A DNA stretch of 64,000 nucleotides, from NCBI RefSeq assembly GCF_051013375.1, contig NZ_CP142125.1; one strand, given 5' to 3'. The notes beneath the pieces were generated by a model. The model was not told the origin of the DNA. It made no database searches and saw nothing but the letters and a program-made list of their open reading frames with translations. Position numbers and translations under genes: made by a program. Positions 48,657 to 58,041 of the stretch are shown here, in pieces (position 1 is the stretch's first letter; each line of letters starts with the position of its first letter). The DNA comes from Kordia algicida (GTDB lineage: Bacteria > Bacteroidota > Bacteroidia > Flavobacteriales > Flavobacteriaceae).

Positions 48657-51374
48657 ATGAGAAAGAATTACTTTTTTATACTATTATTAATTCCCCTATT
48701 AGGTTTTTCGCAAGGAAGATCATTTTGGAAAAAAACTGATGCTACTAAATTTTCCCCAGAAGAATTAGTAGAAAGAGCTTCTACACCTATGGTATATGAC
48801 ACATATACTTTAGACTTTGCTTCTTTAAAACAACTGTTAAGTGCAGCACCAGACAGAGACTTAAATATTGCTTCAGAAATTGTCGTACAATTTCCTGGCG
48901 CAGAAGGAAAAATGGAAACTTTTGAAGTATACAATGCTTCTATCATGGAACCTGAATTTGCTGCAAACTACCCAGAAATTCAATCGTATGTAGCTGTCAG
49001 TAGAGAAAATACAGGAACAATTATCCGTTTCTCAACTACAGTTTTTGGATTTCATGCAACAGTACATGCCATTGGTAAAACCATGTATATTGATCCATTA
49101 ACAAAAGATTTGAACACATACATCATGTATGCTAAAGAAAATCTCTACAGCAACCTTGAAAGTAGAATTGGTTGTTTGGTTGATGAAAGTACAGAAGACA
49201 GAACAAGTACAGATGGTGCTTATGTCCCAGAAAATGCAATTGATGGAACTCTAAGAACATTCCGTTTAGCATTAGCTTGTACACAAGAATACGCAAACTA
49301 TCACATCAACGCTGCTGGGCAACAAGCTGCATCAGACGCTGTAAAAAGAGCAACTGTATTAGCTGCAATGAACGTTACTATGACAAGAGTAAACGCTGTT
49401 TTTGAAAGAGACATGTCGTTAACAATGACTTTAGTAGACAATACAAGTATCATTTTCTTAGCAGAAGATGACGGATATACAGATAGTGATTCAAATGCAC
49501 TTATCAACCAAAACCAAGCAATTTGTGATGCTAATATCGGAACGGCTAACTACGACATCGGTCACGTATTCAGTACTGGTGGTGGTGGATTGGCTGCTCG
49601 TGGAGGAATTTGCTATAGTAACGCAAAAGCGGCGGCTGTAACTGGTTCGCCAAACCCTGTAGGTGATCCTTTTGATATTGACTTCGTAGCACACGAAATG
49701 GGACACCAATATGGAGCAAACCATACGTTTAACGGTGGACAAGGTTCTTGTTCTGGTGGAAACAGAAGTGCAACAACTGCTGTTGAGCCAGGAAGTGGAA
49801 CTACAATTATGGCATATGCTGGAATTTGTGGTTCAGACAATGTTCAAAACAATAGTGACGATCATTTTCATGCCATCAGTATCAACGAAATGTGGATTCG
49901 TATTACACCTCCAGGTGAGCCTGTTTGTTCTACAAACACTGCAAATGGAAACACTGCACCAACTGTAGATGCAGGAGATGACTACACAATTCCTTACGGA
50001 ACAGCTTTTACCTTATCAGGAACGGCTACAGATCCAGACGGAACTACATTATCATACTGCTGGGAACAAACAGATGTAGGAATTACTACAAACCAACCAT
50101 CTACAACAAATACAACAGATCCTCAATTTAGATCTTACTCTCCAATGACAACAGGAGATCGTACATTCCCACAACTAAGCGATATCTTGGATGATAACTT
50201 AACACCGCAATGGGAAGTAATGCCTAGCGTTGCCAGAACAATGGATTTTGCTTTAACAGTAAGAGACAACGGAACGCCAAACGGAGGACAAACAAATAGA
50301 GACAACATGACAGTTACTTTGGCAAACACAGGACCATTTAGAGTAACTGCTCCAGATACTACAAACGAAAGTTTTGTTTCAGGATCATCTACAACAATTA
50401 CTTGGGATGTTGCTGGAACTACAGCTAACGGAATCAACACTTCAAATGTAAACATCTTATTTTCAACAGATGGCGGACAAAACTTTGATACTGTCTTAGC
50501 AAGTAATACTCCTAACGATGGTTCTGAGTCGATTACATTCCCAGTTGTATTTGAGCCATATTGTAGAATTAAAATTGAAGCTGTAGGAAATATTTTCTTT
50601 GCAATCTCAAAATCATTCTCAGTTGGAGCAACAGTAACAACAAACACGGTATGTAATACATATACAACAGGGCCAATTGCTACTCCAATTCCTGATGGTG
50701 GTGGAGCAAACGTACAAGGAACTCCCGTATTTATTCCTGTAACAGTTACAGAAACTACGCCAATCACAGATTTAAGAGTAAGTGCTGATGTAACGCACTC
50801 CTATATTGGAGACTTAATTATGCAATTACAACCAGCTCCTGGAGGATTTGCTAACATTTGGGCAAGAAGTTGTAACGATGCTCAATATGGAAATATTGAT
50901 ATCACTTTCAAAGATGGTGAACCTTCAATTATGTGTGCTTCTCCAACAGTAGGTTTAGCTTCTCCCGCAAATCCAATGGATGCATTTAACGGAAACGATC
51001 CTTCTGGAACTTGGAACTTAGTTTTTGTTGATTTCTTTAACGGAGATACCGGAGTTGTAAACGAGTGGTCTGTTGAACTTTGTAATACAACAACTACTGT
51101 GGTATTGAGCAACGAAGAATTCGCTTTAGACAACTTTGCTTTATATCCAAATCCAAACAAAGGAGAATTCTCTTTATCATTTAGCTCGCAGTCTGGTGAA
51201 GATATTGACATAAATGTATACGATGTATCAGGAAGATTAGTACACACTAAAAACTACAATGCTACATCAACATTCAACGAAAATATTTCATTGAAAAATG
51301 TAAGTTCAGGGATGTACTTAATCACAGTAACTGACCAAGACAGAACCGTAACTAAGAAATTAATTATCGAATAA
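48657..51374 (+). CDS. Secreted reprolysin-like zinc metalloprotease with type IX sorting domain
   Basis: The 905-residue protein has a signal peptide (MRKNYFFILLLIPLLGFSQ), a propeptide of about 190 residues and an M12B-type metallopeptidase domain with HEMGHQYGANH (HExxHxxGxxH) at residues 345-355, including downstream Met-turn-like IMAYAG. Ig/cadherin-like repeats follow (about 430-650), then a proprotein-convertase P domain (about 670-800; HSYIGDLIMQLQ, GTWNLVFVD) and a type A sorting domain (FALYPNPNKGEF, with ISLKNVSSGMYLI, VTKKLIIE). It would be secreted by the type IX system whose PorQ is encoded at the left edge. It has a terminator at 51395. Confidence 0.95.
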   Translation: MRKNYFFILLLIPLLGFSQGRSFWKKTDATKFSPEELVERASTPMVYDTYTLDFASLKQLLSAAPDRDLNIASEIVVQFPGAEGKMETFEVYNASIMEPEFAANYPEIQSYVAVSRENTGTIIRFSTTVFGFHATVHAIGKTMYIDPLTKDLNTYIMYAKENLYSNLESRIGCLVDESTEDRTSTDGAYVPENAIDGTLRTFRLALACTQEYANYHINAAGQQAASDAVKRATVLAAMNVTMTRVNAVFERDMSLTMTLVDNTSIIFLAEDDGYTDSDSNALINQNQAICDANIGTANYDIGHVFSTGGGGLAARGGICYSNAKAAAVTGSPNPVGDPFDIDFVAHEMGHQYGANHTFNGGQGSCSGGNRSATTAVEPGSGTTIMAYAGICGSDNVQNNSDDHFHAISINEMWIRITPPGEPVCSTNTANGNTAPTVDAGDDYTIPYGTAFTLSGTATDPDGTTLSYCWEQTDVGITTNQPSTTNTTDPQFRSYSPMTTGDRTFPQLSDILDDNLTPQWEVMPSVARTMDFALTVRDNGTPNGGQTNRDNMTVTLANTGPFRVTAPDTTNESFVSGSSTTITWDVAGTTANGINTSNVNILFSTDGGQNFDTVLASNTPNDGSESITFPVVFEPYCRIKIEAVGNIFFAISKSFSVGATVTTNTVCNTYTTGPIATPIPDGGGANVQGTPVFIPVTVTETTPITDLRVSADVTHSYIGDLIMQLQPAPGGFANIWARSCNDAQYGNIDITFKDGEPSIMCASPTVGLASPANPMDAFNGNDPSGTWNLVFVDFFNGDTGVVNEWSVELCNTTTTVVLSNEEFALDNFALYPNPNKGEFSLSFSSQSGEDIDINVYDVSGRLVHTKNYNATSTFNENISLKNVSSGMYLITVTDQDRTVTKKLIIE

Positions 51375-51394
51375 TTAAATTTCTCAACAATACC

Positions 51395-51428
51395 AAAAAC
51401 TCCGAAGCACACGTTTCGGAGTTTTTTT
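51395..51428 (+). terminator. Terminator of the metalloprotease gene
   Basis: The stem actccgaa/ttcggagt, loop gcacacgt, is followed by eight T and lies 21 bp past the stop codon. The next reading frame opens directly at its last T. Confidence 0.92.
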
Positions 51429-51830
51429 ATGAACTCACTTTTTATGGATACAATCTTTAACTACACTTATGAAATCTTAATCTGGCTTGCCAATCTAACA
51501 GGATTTAGCTACAAAGAAATAAACATCATTATATGGTTTATACTTATTCCACTTTCGTGGATGCTACTTCTCGATAAAATTTACCGTCAGCGAAAATTCA
51601 CGATCATCTTTAGTCTGCTTATCGCGATTTTGCTCATTGCAATTCCAGACTTCACACGGTTTTGTAATTGGCTTTTTCAAAAATCAGTAGATTTCTTAAA
51701 TACGTTTAATACGCTCGGAAGCAACTATGTAGCTTCCTCAGTAATCATTTGTGTATTAATTCCTATTGTGATTTATGTGATTTTAATAAAAAAGGCATTC
51801 TTTAAACAAAACGAAAATCATGCACTTTAA
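51429..51830 (+). CDS. Small membrane protein of unknown function
   Basis: The 133-residue protein has about three membrane segments (INIIIWFILIPLSWMLLL; FTIIFSLLIAILLIAIP; SSVIICVLIPIVIYVILI). The ATG at 51429 directly abuts the terminator T-run, so the ATG at 51444 (MDTIFNYTY) may be the true start. No known domain. Confidence 0.6.
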   Translation: MNSLFMDTIFNYTYEILIWLANLTGFSYKEINIIIWFILIPLSWMLLLDKIYRQRKFTIIFSLLIAILLIAIPDFTRFCNWLFQKSVDFLNTFNTLGSNYVASSVIICVLIPIVIYVILIKKAFFKQNENHAL

Positions 51831-51937
51831 CTATATAAAGAAAACGATTAGTTCCGTAAAAAATAATACTCTAAGTAAAATCTCAAATTAGTTAAAAATT
51901 GAAATTGTTCCGACTAACTTTCTGCTATTAAAATTCG

Positions 51938-51945
51938 TATCTTTG
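51938..51945 (+). promoter_or_regulatory. Bacteroidota-type -7 element upstream of uvrA
   Basis: The octamer TATCTTTG fits the TAnnTTTG consensus of Bacteroidota sigma-ABfr promoters. It lies 17 bp before the uvrA ATG at 51963, giving a very short leader. A clear -33 TTTG is not visible at the usual spacing. Confidence 0.55.
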
Positions 51946-51962
51946 CGTTTTTGCAAAAAACT

Positions 51963-54794
51963 ATGACGAATTACGAAGAAAATATAGAAGTACAAGGCGC
52001 TAGAGTTCACAACCTAAAGAACATTGATGTGACCATTCCTAGAGAAAAATTGGTCGTAATTACAGGACTTTCTGGAAGTGGAAAATCTTCTTTAGCATTT
52101 GACACAATTTACGCCGAAGGACAACGTCGTTACATCGAAACATTTTCTGCGTATGCACGACAATTTCTTGGTGGACTAGAGCGACCTGATGTTGATAAAA
52201 TTGATGGTTTATCGCCTGTAATTGCCATAGAACAAAAAACAACTAGCAAAAGTCCGCGATCTACCGTTGGAACTATCACAGAAATTTACGATTTCTTACG
52301 TTTACTATTTGCCAGAGCTTCTGATGCGTACAGTTACAATTCTGGTGAAAAAATGATTAGTTATAGCGATGAGCAAATCAAAGATTTAATTCTGAATGAT
52401 TTTAACGGAAAGCGTGTCAACATCCTCGCTCCTATCATACGTTCGCGTAAAGGACATTACCGCGAATTATTCGAAAACATCGGGAAACAAGGCTTTGTAA
52501 AAGTTCGTGTAGATGGCGAAATTCTAGATATTGAAAAAGGCATGCGACTCGATCGTTACAAAACGCACGATATTGAAATCGTTATTGATCGTTTAGTCAT
52601 AAATGATGAGGTTGATAATGACAAACGTCTTACAGAAACCATCAAAACGGCAATGTATCATGGCGACGATGTGCTTATGGTCATCGATCAAGATGCGCCA
52701 AAAGAAGCACGCTATTTCAGTAGAAACTTGATGTGTCCGTCTTCAGGAATTTCGTATCCAAATCCAGAGCCAAATACCTTCTCGTTCAACTCTCCAAAAG
52801 GCATGTGTCCGAATTGTAATGGTTTGGGGACGCTGTACGAAGTCAACGAAGAAAAAGTAATTCCAGATACCAAAGCAACAATCAAAGGTGGCGGAATTGC
52901 TCCTTTAGGTGAATATAAAAAATCATGGATCTTCAAGCAATTGGAAATCATTGCAGAACGTTACGAATTCAAACTCAGCGATCCAATCAAAGATATTCCA
53001 AAGGAAGCGATGAACGTAATTCTAAACGGTGGAAACGAAAAATTTTCTGTAGTCAGTAAAACATTAGGTGTTACGCGTGATTATAAAATTGATTTTGAAG
53101 GAATAGTAAGTTTTATCAAAAATCAATATGAAGACAGCGATTCATCTTCCATCAAACGTTGGGCAAAAAATTACATGGACAAAGTAAATTGCTCCGAATG
53201 TGGTGGTTCGCGCTTGCGTAAAGAATCATTATACTTTAAAGTAAACAAAAAAAATATCGCCGAACTTGCTAATATGGACGTTGTAGAATTGTCTGCATGG
53301 TTTGATGATTTAAAGAATAATCTATCCGAAAAACAACAAAAAATTGCCACGGAAGTTGTCAAAGAAATATCAACACGTTTGCGATTCCTATTAGATGTCG
53401 GATTAAATTATCTTTCACTCAACAGAAGCTCCAAATCACTTTCAGGTGGAGAAGCACAACGCATTCGTTTGGCGACACAAATTGGCTCACAATTGGTTGG
53501 TGTTTTATATATTTTAGATGAACCAAGTATCGGATTGCACCAACGTGACAACGAAAAACTGATCAATTCGCTTGAATCTTTACGTGACATTGGAAACTCC
53601 GTAATTGTCGTAGAACATGACAAAGACATGATAGAACGCGCCGATCATGTTATTGACATCGGTCCGCATGCGGGAAGACACGGTGGCGAAATTATCTCAG
53701 AAGGAACTCCGAAAGAATTATTAAATCATAATACGTTAACGGCAGCTTACTTAAATGGAACTAAAGAAATTGCGGTTCCAAAAGAACGCAGAAAAGGAAA
53801 CGGTAAAAAAGTAGTTTTAAAAGGTGCCACAGGAAACAACTTAAAAAATGTTTCTGTTGAATTCCCGTTAGGAAAAATGATTGGTGTTACGGGTGTTTCT
53901 GGAAGTGGAAAATCTACTTTAGTGAATGAAACGCTTTATCCAATCCTTAATGCTCACTTTTTCAATGCTGTCAAAGTCCCAATGCCGTACAAAAGCATCA
54001 AAGGTTTGGAGCATATTGACAAAGTCATTGACATCAATCAATCGCCTATTGGTCGTACACCACGATCAAATCCAGCAACGTATACAGGAGTTTTCAGCGA
54101 AATACGAAGTCTGTACGCAAAAACACCAGAAGCAATGATTCGCGGGTACAAACCAGGAAGATTTAGCTTTAATGTAAAAGGTGGACGTTGTGAAACCTGT
54201 CAAGGTGGCGGATTGCGCGTGATAGAAATGAACTTCTTACCCGATGTATATGTAGAATGCGAAACCTGTAACGGAAAACGTTTTAACAGAGAAACACTCG
54301 AAATACGCTACAAAGGGAAATCGATTGCAGATGTCTTAAGCATGACCATGAATGAAGCAGTTGCTTTCTTTGAACACATTCCAAAAATATACAGAAAACT
54401 AAAAACTATCAAAGATGTTGGTTTGGGCTATATTACGCTCGGACAACAAAGTACAACACTTTCTGGTGGTGAAGCACAACGTATCAAACTTGCTACAGAA
54501 CTTTCTAAACGAGACACTGGAAATACATTTTATATTCTGGATGAACCAACAACTGGATTGCATTTTGAAGACATTCGTGTTTTAATGGAAGTTTTGAATA
54601 AATTGGTTGACAAAGGAAATACTATTGTCGTCATAGAACATAACATGGACGTCATTAAAATGGCCGATCATATCATTGATATTGGTTACGAAGGCGGAAA
54701 AGGTGGCGGACAAGTTGTGACAACCGGAACTCCAGAAGAAGTTGCCAAACACAAAAAAAGTCACACTGCACGTTTCTTAAAAAAAGAACTCTAA
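51963..54794 (+). CDS. uvrA: Excinuclease ABC subunit A (UvrA)
   Basis: The start chosen is the ATG at 51963, giving MTNYEENIEVQGARVHNLKN; four codons upstream with a TTG start would overlap the promoter. The 943-residue product has two ABC ATPase modules with Walker A GLSGSGKSSLAF and GVSGSGKSTLV and signature LSGGEAQR twice, zinc-finger cysteines (CPNCNGLG, CSECGGSRL, CETCQGGG and CETCNGKRF), and the UvrB-interaction region. It recognises bulky DNA lesions in nucleotide excision repair. It stands alone with its own terminator. Confidence 0.98.
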   Translation: MTNYEENIEVQGARVHNLKNIDVTIPREKLVVITGLSGSGKSSLAFDTIYAEGQRRYIETFSAYARQFLGGLERPDVDKIDGLSPVIAIEQKTTSKSPRSTVGTITEIYDFLRLLFARASDAYSYNSGEKMISYSDEQIKDLILNDFNGKRVNILAPIIRSRKGHYRELFENIGKQGFVKVRVDGEILDIEKGMRLDRYKTHDIEIVIDRLVINDEVDNDKRLTETIKTAMYHGDDVLMVIDQDAPKEARYFSRNLMCPSSGISYPNPEPNTFSFNSPKGMCPNCNGLGTLYEVNEEKVIPDTKATIKGGGIAPLGEYKKSWIFKQLEIIAERYEFKLSDPIKDIPKEAMNVILNGGNEKFSVVSKTLGVTRDYKIDFEGIVSFIKNQYEDSDSSSIKRWAKNYMDKVNCSECGGSRLRKESLYFKVNKKNIAELANMDVVELSAWFDDLKNNLSEKQQKIATEVVKEISTRLRFLLDVGLNYLSLNRSSKSLSGGEAQRIRLATQIGSQLVGVLYILDEPSIGLHQRDNEKLINSLESLRDIGNSVIVVEHDKDMIERADHVIDIGPHAGRHGGEIISEGTPKELLNHNTLTAAYLNGTKEIAVPKERRKGNGKKVVLKGATGNNLKNVSVEFPLGKMIGVTGVSGSGKSTLVNETLYPILNAHFFNAVKVPMPYKSIKGLEHIDKVIDINQSPIGRTPRSNPATYTGVFSEIRSLYAKTPEAMIRGYKPGRFSFNVKGGRCETCQGGGLRVIEMNFLPDVYVECETCNGKRFNRETLEIRYKGKSIADVLSMTMNEAVAFFEHIPKIYRKLKTIKDVGLGYITLGQQSTTLSGGEAQRIKLATELSKRDTGNTFYILDEPTTGLHFEDIRVLMEVLNKLVDKGNTIVVIEHNMDVIKMADHIIDIGYEGGKGGGQVVTTGTPEEVAKHKKSHTARFLKKEL

Positions 54795-54819
54795 AAATTT
54801 AGAAAACTGCATACATGAA

Positions 54820-54852
54820 AAAAGAGTGTTTCCACTGCGAAACACTCTCTTT
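54820..54852 (+). terminator. Terminator of uvrA
   Basis: The stem agagtgtttc/gaaacactct (10 bp, perfect) is followed by a short T-rich run, 28 bp past the stop codon. Confidence 0.85.
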
Positions 54853-55283
54853 AACACTTGAATTAATAATAAACTACATAAACTAAACGCTAATTATTTT
54901 CTTTTTCATAACTTTTATAGTTGAGAGTTTAGCCGAACTCAATAATCTTACGAGACAAATAAAGCGTTAAAACTTCTCTAGTTACAAGAGAAATATCGTG
55001 AAGCGGAAAATGAGCGGTTAAACGTTACTATATAACGGTTGATGAAATCTGTTTTACAACGAATCGATTTTTATATCTAGATTTTATTAAAATATTACGG
55101 AAAGCCAAATGAACGAGTTTATATATTGCATATTATGGTTGATTTGGTATGAACTCAATTAGGGAAGCTTACACGTAAAATTCCACACATTCTCCACAAG
55201 TTCAATTTCTTTTAGTAACTTATCTCGTAATTAACACAAATATAAACGAGTGTGTTAAGAACTAACTACCAAAACACCAGACC
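54853..55283. other. Intergenic region between uvrA and the nonsense-interrupted gene
   Basis: No gene, RNA or repeat is seen here. It contains the promoter region for the gene at 55284, but no clear promoter boxes can be pointed to. Confidence 0.4.
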
Positions 55284-55994
55284 ATGAGTACTGCTAAAAC
55301 AGGGAAGTTTACAGACTATTCAAATCAAATATCCAATTTAATTTGGACGTTTCTAATAGGAATTATCATTACAAATGTATATATCATTCAAAGGAGTTTA
55401 CATTGGAATCAAATAGTAAAAGAAAAAGTAGGTATCAGTCTTTCTGATGATTATTCTGATCCTGATTATATGACTATTTTCTGGGAAACGTTATAAGAAG
55501 AACAAGCTAACTTTGGTGGTGTTGAAACAACGCTCAGATTCAACTACGGAAGTCTCTCATTATTATGGCCAATCATTATTCTTGCCATATACATTATTCT
55601 TTATTTTCTGATAAAACGTCATTACAGCATTGTACAAACTATTGATGCTATTGATACTGATTTTGACAAAAGAATTATCTCAAAATATCCGCTTTTTCCA
55701 TTGTATGGGAAAGCCTTTCCTCCAAGTTTCTTCTATGTAGTTGTCTTGTTTGTATTGCCAATTGGTGCTTTTGCAATTCATGGTTTCTCAGGTATAAAAG
55801 TAACGAATGAAATTCTAGCAAATGTCAATGAAGTTGTAGAAAAAAATCATTTAAGTTCAGATCATGCTATATATGACTTGGTAAGTAGTTTTAAGTTCTT
55901 TTTTAGAATTCAGTTTGTCACAACGTTAATTGTTTCTATTCCGTTACTTATCAATAATTATTCGCTATTCAAATTAACTCGAAAGGAATTGTAA
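55284..55994 (+). pseudogene. Membrane protein gene interrupted by an in-frame TAA
   Basis: One frame runs from the ATG at 55284 to a stop at 55994 (236 codons) but is broken at codon 71 by TAA (55494-55496, context TTA-TAA-GAA). The part before has one membrane segment (LIWTFLIGIIITNVYIIQ). The part after continues EEQANFGGVETTLRFNYG and has three further membrane segments (LLWPIIILAIYIILYFLI; FFYVVVLFVLPIGAFAI; IQFVTTLIVSIPLLI). The frame is unbroken otherwise, so it is a single nonsense mutation or base error rather than an old pseudogene. No family is recognised. Confidence 0.75.
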
Positions 55995-56007
55995 ATAAGA
56001 AACCTTT

Positions 56008-56889
56008 TCAAAACTGCAAATGATACGTTGCATGAAAGCCAAAAAATAAATTTCCGTCGTTGAAATTGAAATTTCTTGTGGTTTGGGTAATGAATGTATC
56101 TTCATTAAAAAACGGATTATTGGTCATTTTAAACTGCAATAACAATTTACTCACTTCCCAATTGACACCGAGCGAAAAAGCTCCGAAAGTTTCGCGCGAT
56201 TCCAATTCGTTGGCAACGTAATAATATTCTGAAGCAATCGCAACATGATTGCTCACTTTATAACGTGCGCCAAAACCAATAGCAAACTGATTATGATCGT
56301 CTAACGGCGACCTAGAAGAAGTTCTATGAATAAATGTTGGGGCAATTTGCAACGAGAAATTTCTAGAAAATTTACGTGCAATCAGTATTTGCGAACTAAA
56401 AGCGAGTTTACTTCCAAAATCAGTTCTTGATTCAATTCCATTTACGAAACGTGTTCGATAGGAAGCAGCTTGCAAAAGTGTGACACTCAACGGATTTTTA
56501 TCATCAATAGTTTGTCGAAATAATCTATATTTCAAATATGTATCTACAATACCGCTAGGTTTTCCGGCGCCATAACCGACACCAAAAGTCAATCGATCAG
56601 AAATCCCATAATCCAATCCAAAATGCACGCTCATTCTATCGGCAATAAACGATTTTCCATTCGAATTTGGAATGTCCCAATAGCGTGACATAAACGAAAT
56701 TTCGAGCGTATTTTTTTTTCGCGTTTCCACAGAATGTCCAATAGAAATACGTGTTCCTTTAAACGTCAACATTGTATAATTATCAATGTTTTGATGTTCA
56801 TCATTGAGTTTGTCCAACAAATCATTCTGAGCAAACACACTGTTCGCTATACTTAAGAAAAGTATCAATATGATCAATTTACTTTTCAT
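56008..56889 (-). CDS. DUF5777-type outer-membrane beta-barrel protein
   Basis: The start is taken at the ATG at 56889 (MKSKLIILILFLSIANSVFAQ, a signal peptide); an ATG three codons upstream is possible. The mature protein has the alternating strands of a small beta-barrel (ISIGHSVETRKKNTLEISFM, DYGISDRLTFGVGYGAGKP, FAIGFGARYKVSNHVAI). It matches the DUF5777 family found in operons with YceI and OB-fold proteins in flavobacteria. It overlaps yceI by 11 bp and is the last gene of that three-gene operon. Confidence 0.8.
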   Translation of the reverse strand: MKSKLIILILFLSIANSVFAQNDLLDKLNDEHQNIDNYTMLTFKGTRISIGHSVETRKKNTLEISFMSRYWDIPNSNGKSFIADRMSVHFGLDYGISDRLTFGVGYGAGKPSGIVDTYLKYRLFRQTIDDKNPLSVTLLQAASYRTRFVNGIESRTDFGSKLAFSSQILIARKFSRNFSLQIAPTFIHRTSSRSPLDDHNQFAIGFGARYKVSNHVAIASEYYYVANELESRETFGAFSLGVNWEVSKLLLQFKMTNNPFFNEDTFITQTTRNFNFNDGNLFFGFHATYHLQF

Positions 56890-57424
56890 AGGGCGCATAC
56901 TTAAAATTAAACGAAACTTCTATTTTCTTAGAAATATTGGGCGATAACAACGGAGGAACATTAATCTTATAATCATCAATCAACACATCTAGTGAACCTT
57001 CAATCGTGTAGCCAGTTGCTGTTTTGGTGATTTTTGCTTTAATTTCAACAGGTTTTGTCACATTTTTTAATGTAAATTCTCCTTTTATAATTCGGGTTTG
57101 TTCGCCTTGATTAGTAATATCAAAATCTACAATCGTTCCCGAAAAAGTAGCTTTCGGATACAAATCAGATTCTACATAACTCTCATTAAAATGTTCGCGC
57201 ATCAGCGTTTTTTTAAACACAAAGGCTCGCATCAAAATACGTACGGCAATCGCTTTGGTTTCTGGCTTAAAAAGACTCAACACTTGATTGTTCGTAGCCT
57301 GAATATTTTCTACGGAAGTATACGAGAAAAAAGTAACTTGTCCCTGACGCTCTATAAATTCATTGCTTTGTGCATGAACCGTAATAGACAGTATAAAAGT
57401 AACAAATAGTAAAATTTTATTCAT
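56879..57424 (-). CDS. YceI-family periplasmic protein
   Basis: The start is set at 57424 (MNKILLFVTFILSITVHAQ, signal peptide), eight codons inside a longer frame that would run into the upstream gene. The body has the YceI lipocalin-like fold (SNEFIERQGQVTFFSYTS, MREHFNESYVESDLYPKATF, KGEFTLKNVTKPVEIK, with the C-terminal IDDYKINVPPLL). YceI proteins bind isoprenoid-type lipids. It lies between the OB-fold and DUF5777 genes. Confidence 0.9.
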   Translation of the reverse strand: MNKILLFVTFILSITVHAQSNEFIERQGQVTFFSYTSVENIQATNNQVLSLFKPETKAIAVRILMRAFVFKKTLMREHFNESYVESDLYPKATFSGTIVDFDITNQGEQTRIIKGEFTLKNVTKPVEIKAKITKTATGYTIEGSLDVLIDDYKINVPPLLSPNISKKIEVSFNFKYAPYEK

Positions 57425-57434
57425 AAACTGCTGC

Positions 57435-57875
57435 TTATACAATGACACAATGTAACAAAATTACATCCATCAAAAATCCTTTTAAAATACCTTTCAACTT
57501 AACTTCCTGACCTGCTTTAAGTTCCGCAATGTGATGATTTTGATTTGGTTGCATTTCACACAAAATATACGTTTTATCTGAATTTCCCTTTAAAATTAAG
57601 CTATATTTCCCATCCTGAAAGGTAATTTCTTTAATTTCTCCTTCAATCTCGATCGCTTTTTCAATAAAATGCGCTAGTTTTTGTCCTTTATTTTCTAGGT
57701 TCGAAAGCAATTCGTTGGATGTAAATACTTGAGAAGTTTGAAGCTGTGTCGTATCTGGCTCGCTCCTATTGATATACACGTACAAAAAAATCAAACTTGC
57801 CAACACAAGAAAGATCAAAATAAAAAATAAGCTCGACTTTTTTTGAGTCATCAAGTTTTTAAGAAAGTTGTACAT
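57435..57875 (-). CDS. Membrane-anchored OB-fold protein (tRNA_anti-like)
   Basis: The 146-residue protein has one N-terminal membrane segment (SLFFILIFLVLASLIFLYVYI) and a C-terminal OB-fold like that of the tRNA_anti-like family (IEIEGEIKEITFQDGKYSLIL, AELKAGQEVKLKGILKGF, LLHCVIV). First gene of the operon with yceI and DUF5777. Its start at 57875 has an in-frame alternative at MTQKKSS (57851). Its promoter faces that of the LytTR regulator. Confidence 0.75.
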   Translation of the reverse strand: MYNFLKNLMTQKKSSLFFILIFLVLASLIFLYVYINRSEPDTTQLQTSQVFTSNELLSNLENKGQKLAHFIEKAIEIEGEIKEITFQDGKYSLILKGNSDKTYILCEMQPNQNHHIAELKAGQEVKLKGILKGFLMDVILLHCVIV

Positions 57876-58041
57876 ATGCGTAAATTATGATGATAAAAAT
57901 ACGCGTTTCTGCACTTTCTAGACACTTCTATAACGTTCAAACGGAAAATAAGCCTTTAAAAAGGAATATAAATGTGCATATTTTCGGGTATCAACTGTTG
58001 AAATGCTATTTTAGTGTTTTAAAAAAGAATCGTTTTCAGCA

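Noticed and set aside
50135..50767. 210-residue minus-strand frame in the metalloprotease gene
   Set aside because: It is antisense to a well-supported multidomain protease, and its composition reflects the Thr/Ala/Pro-rich repeats of that gene.
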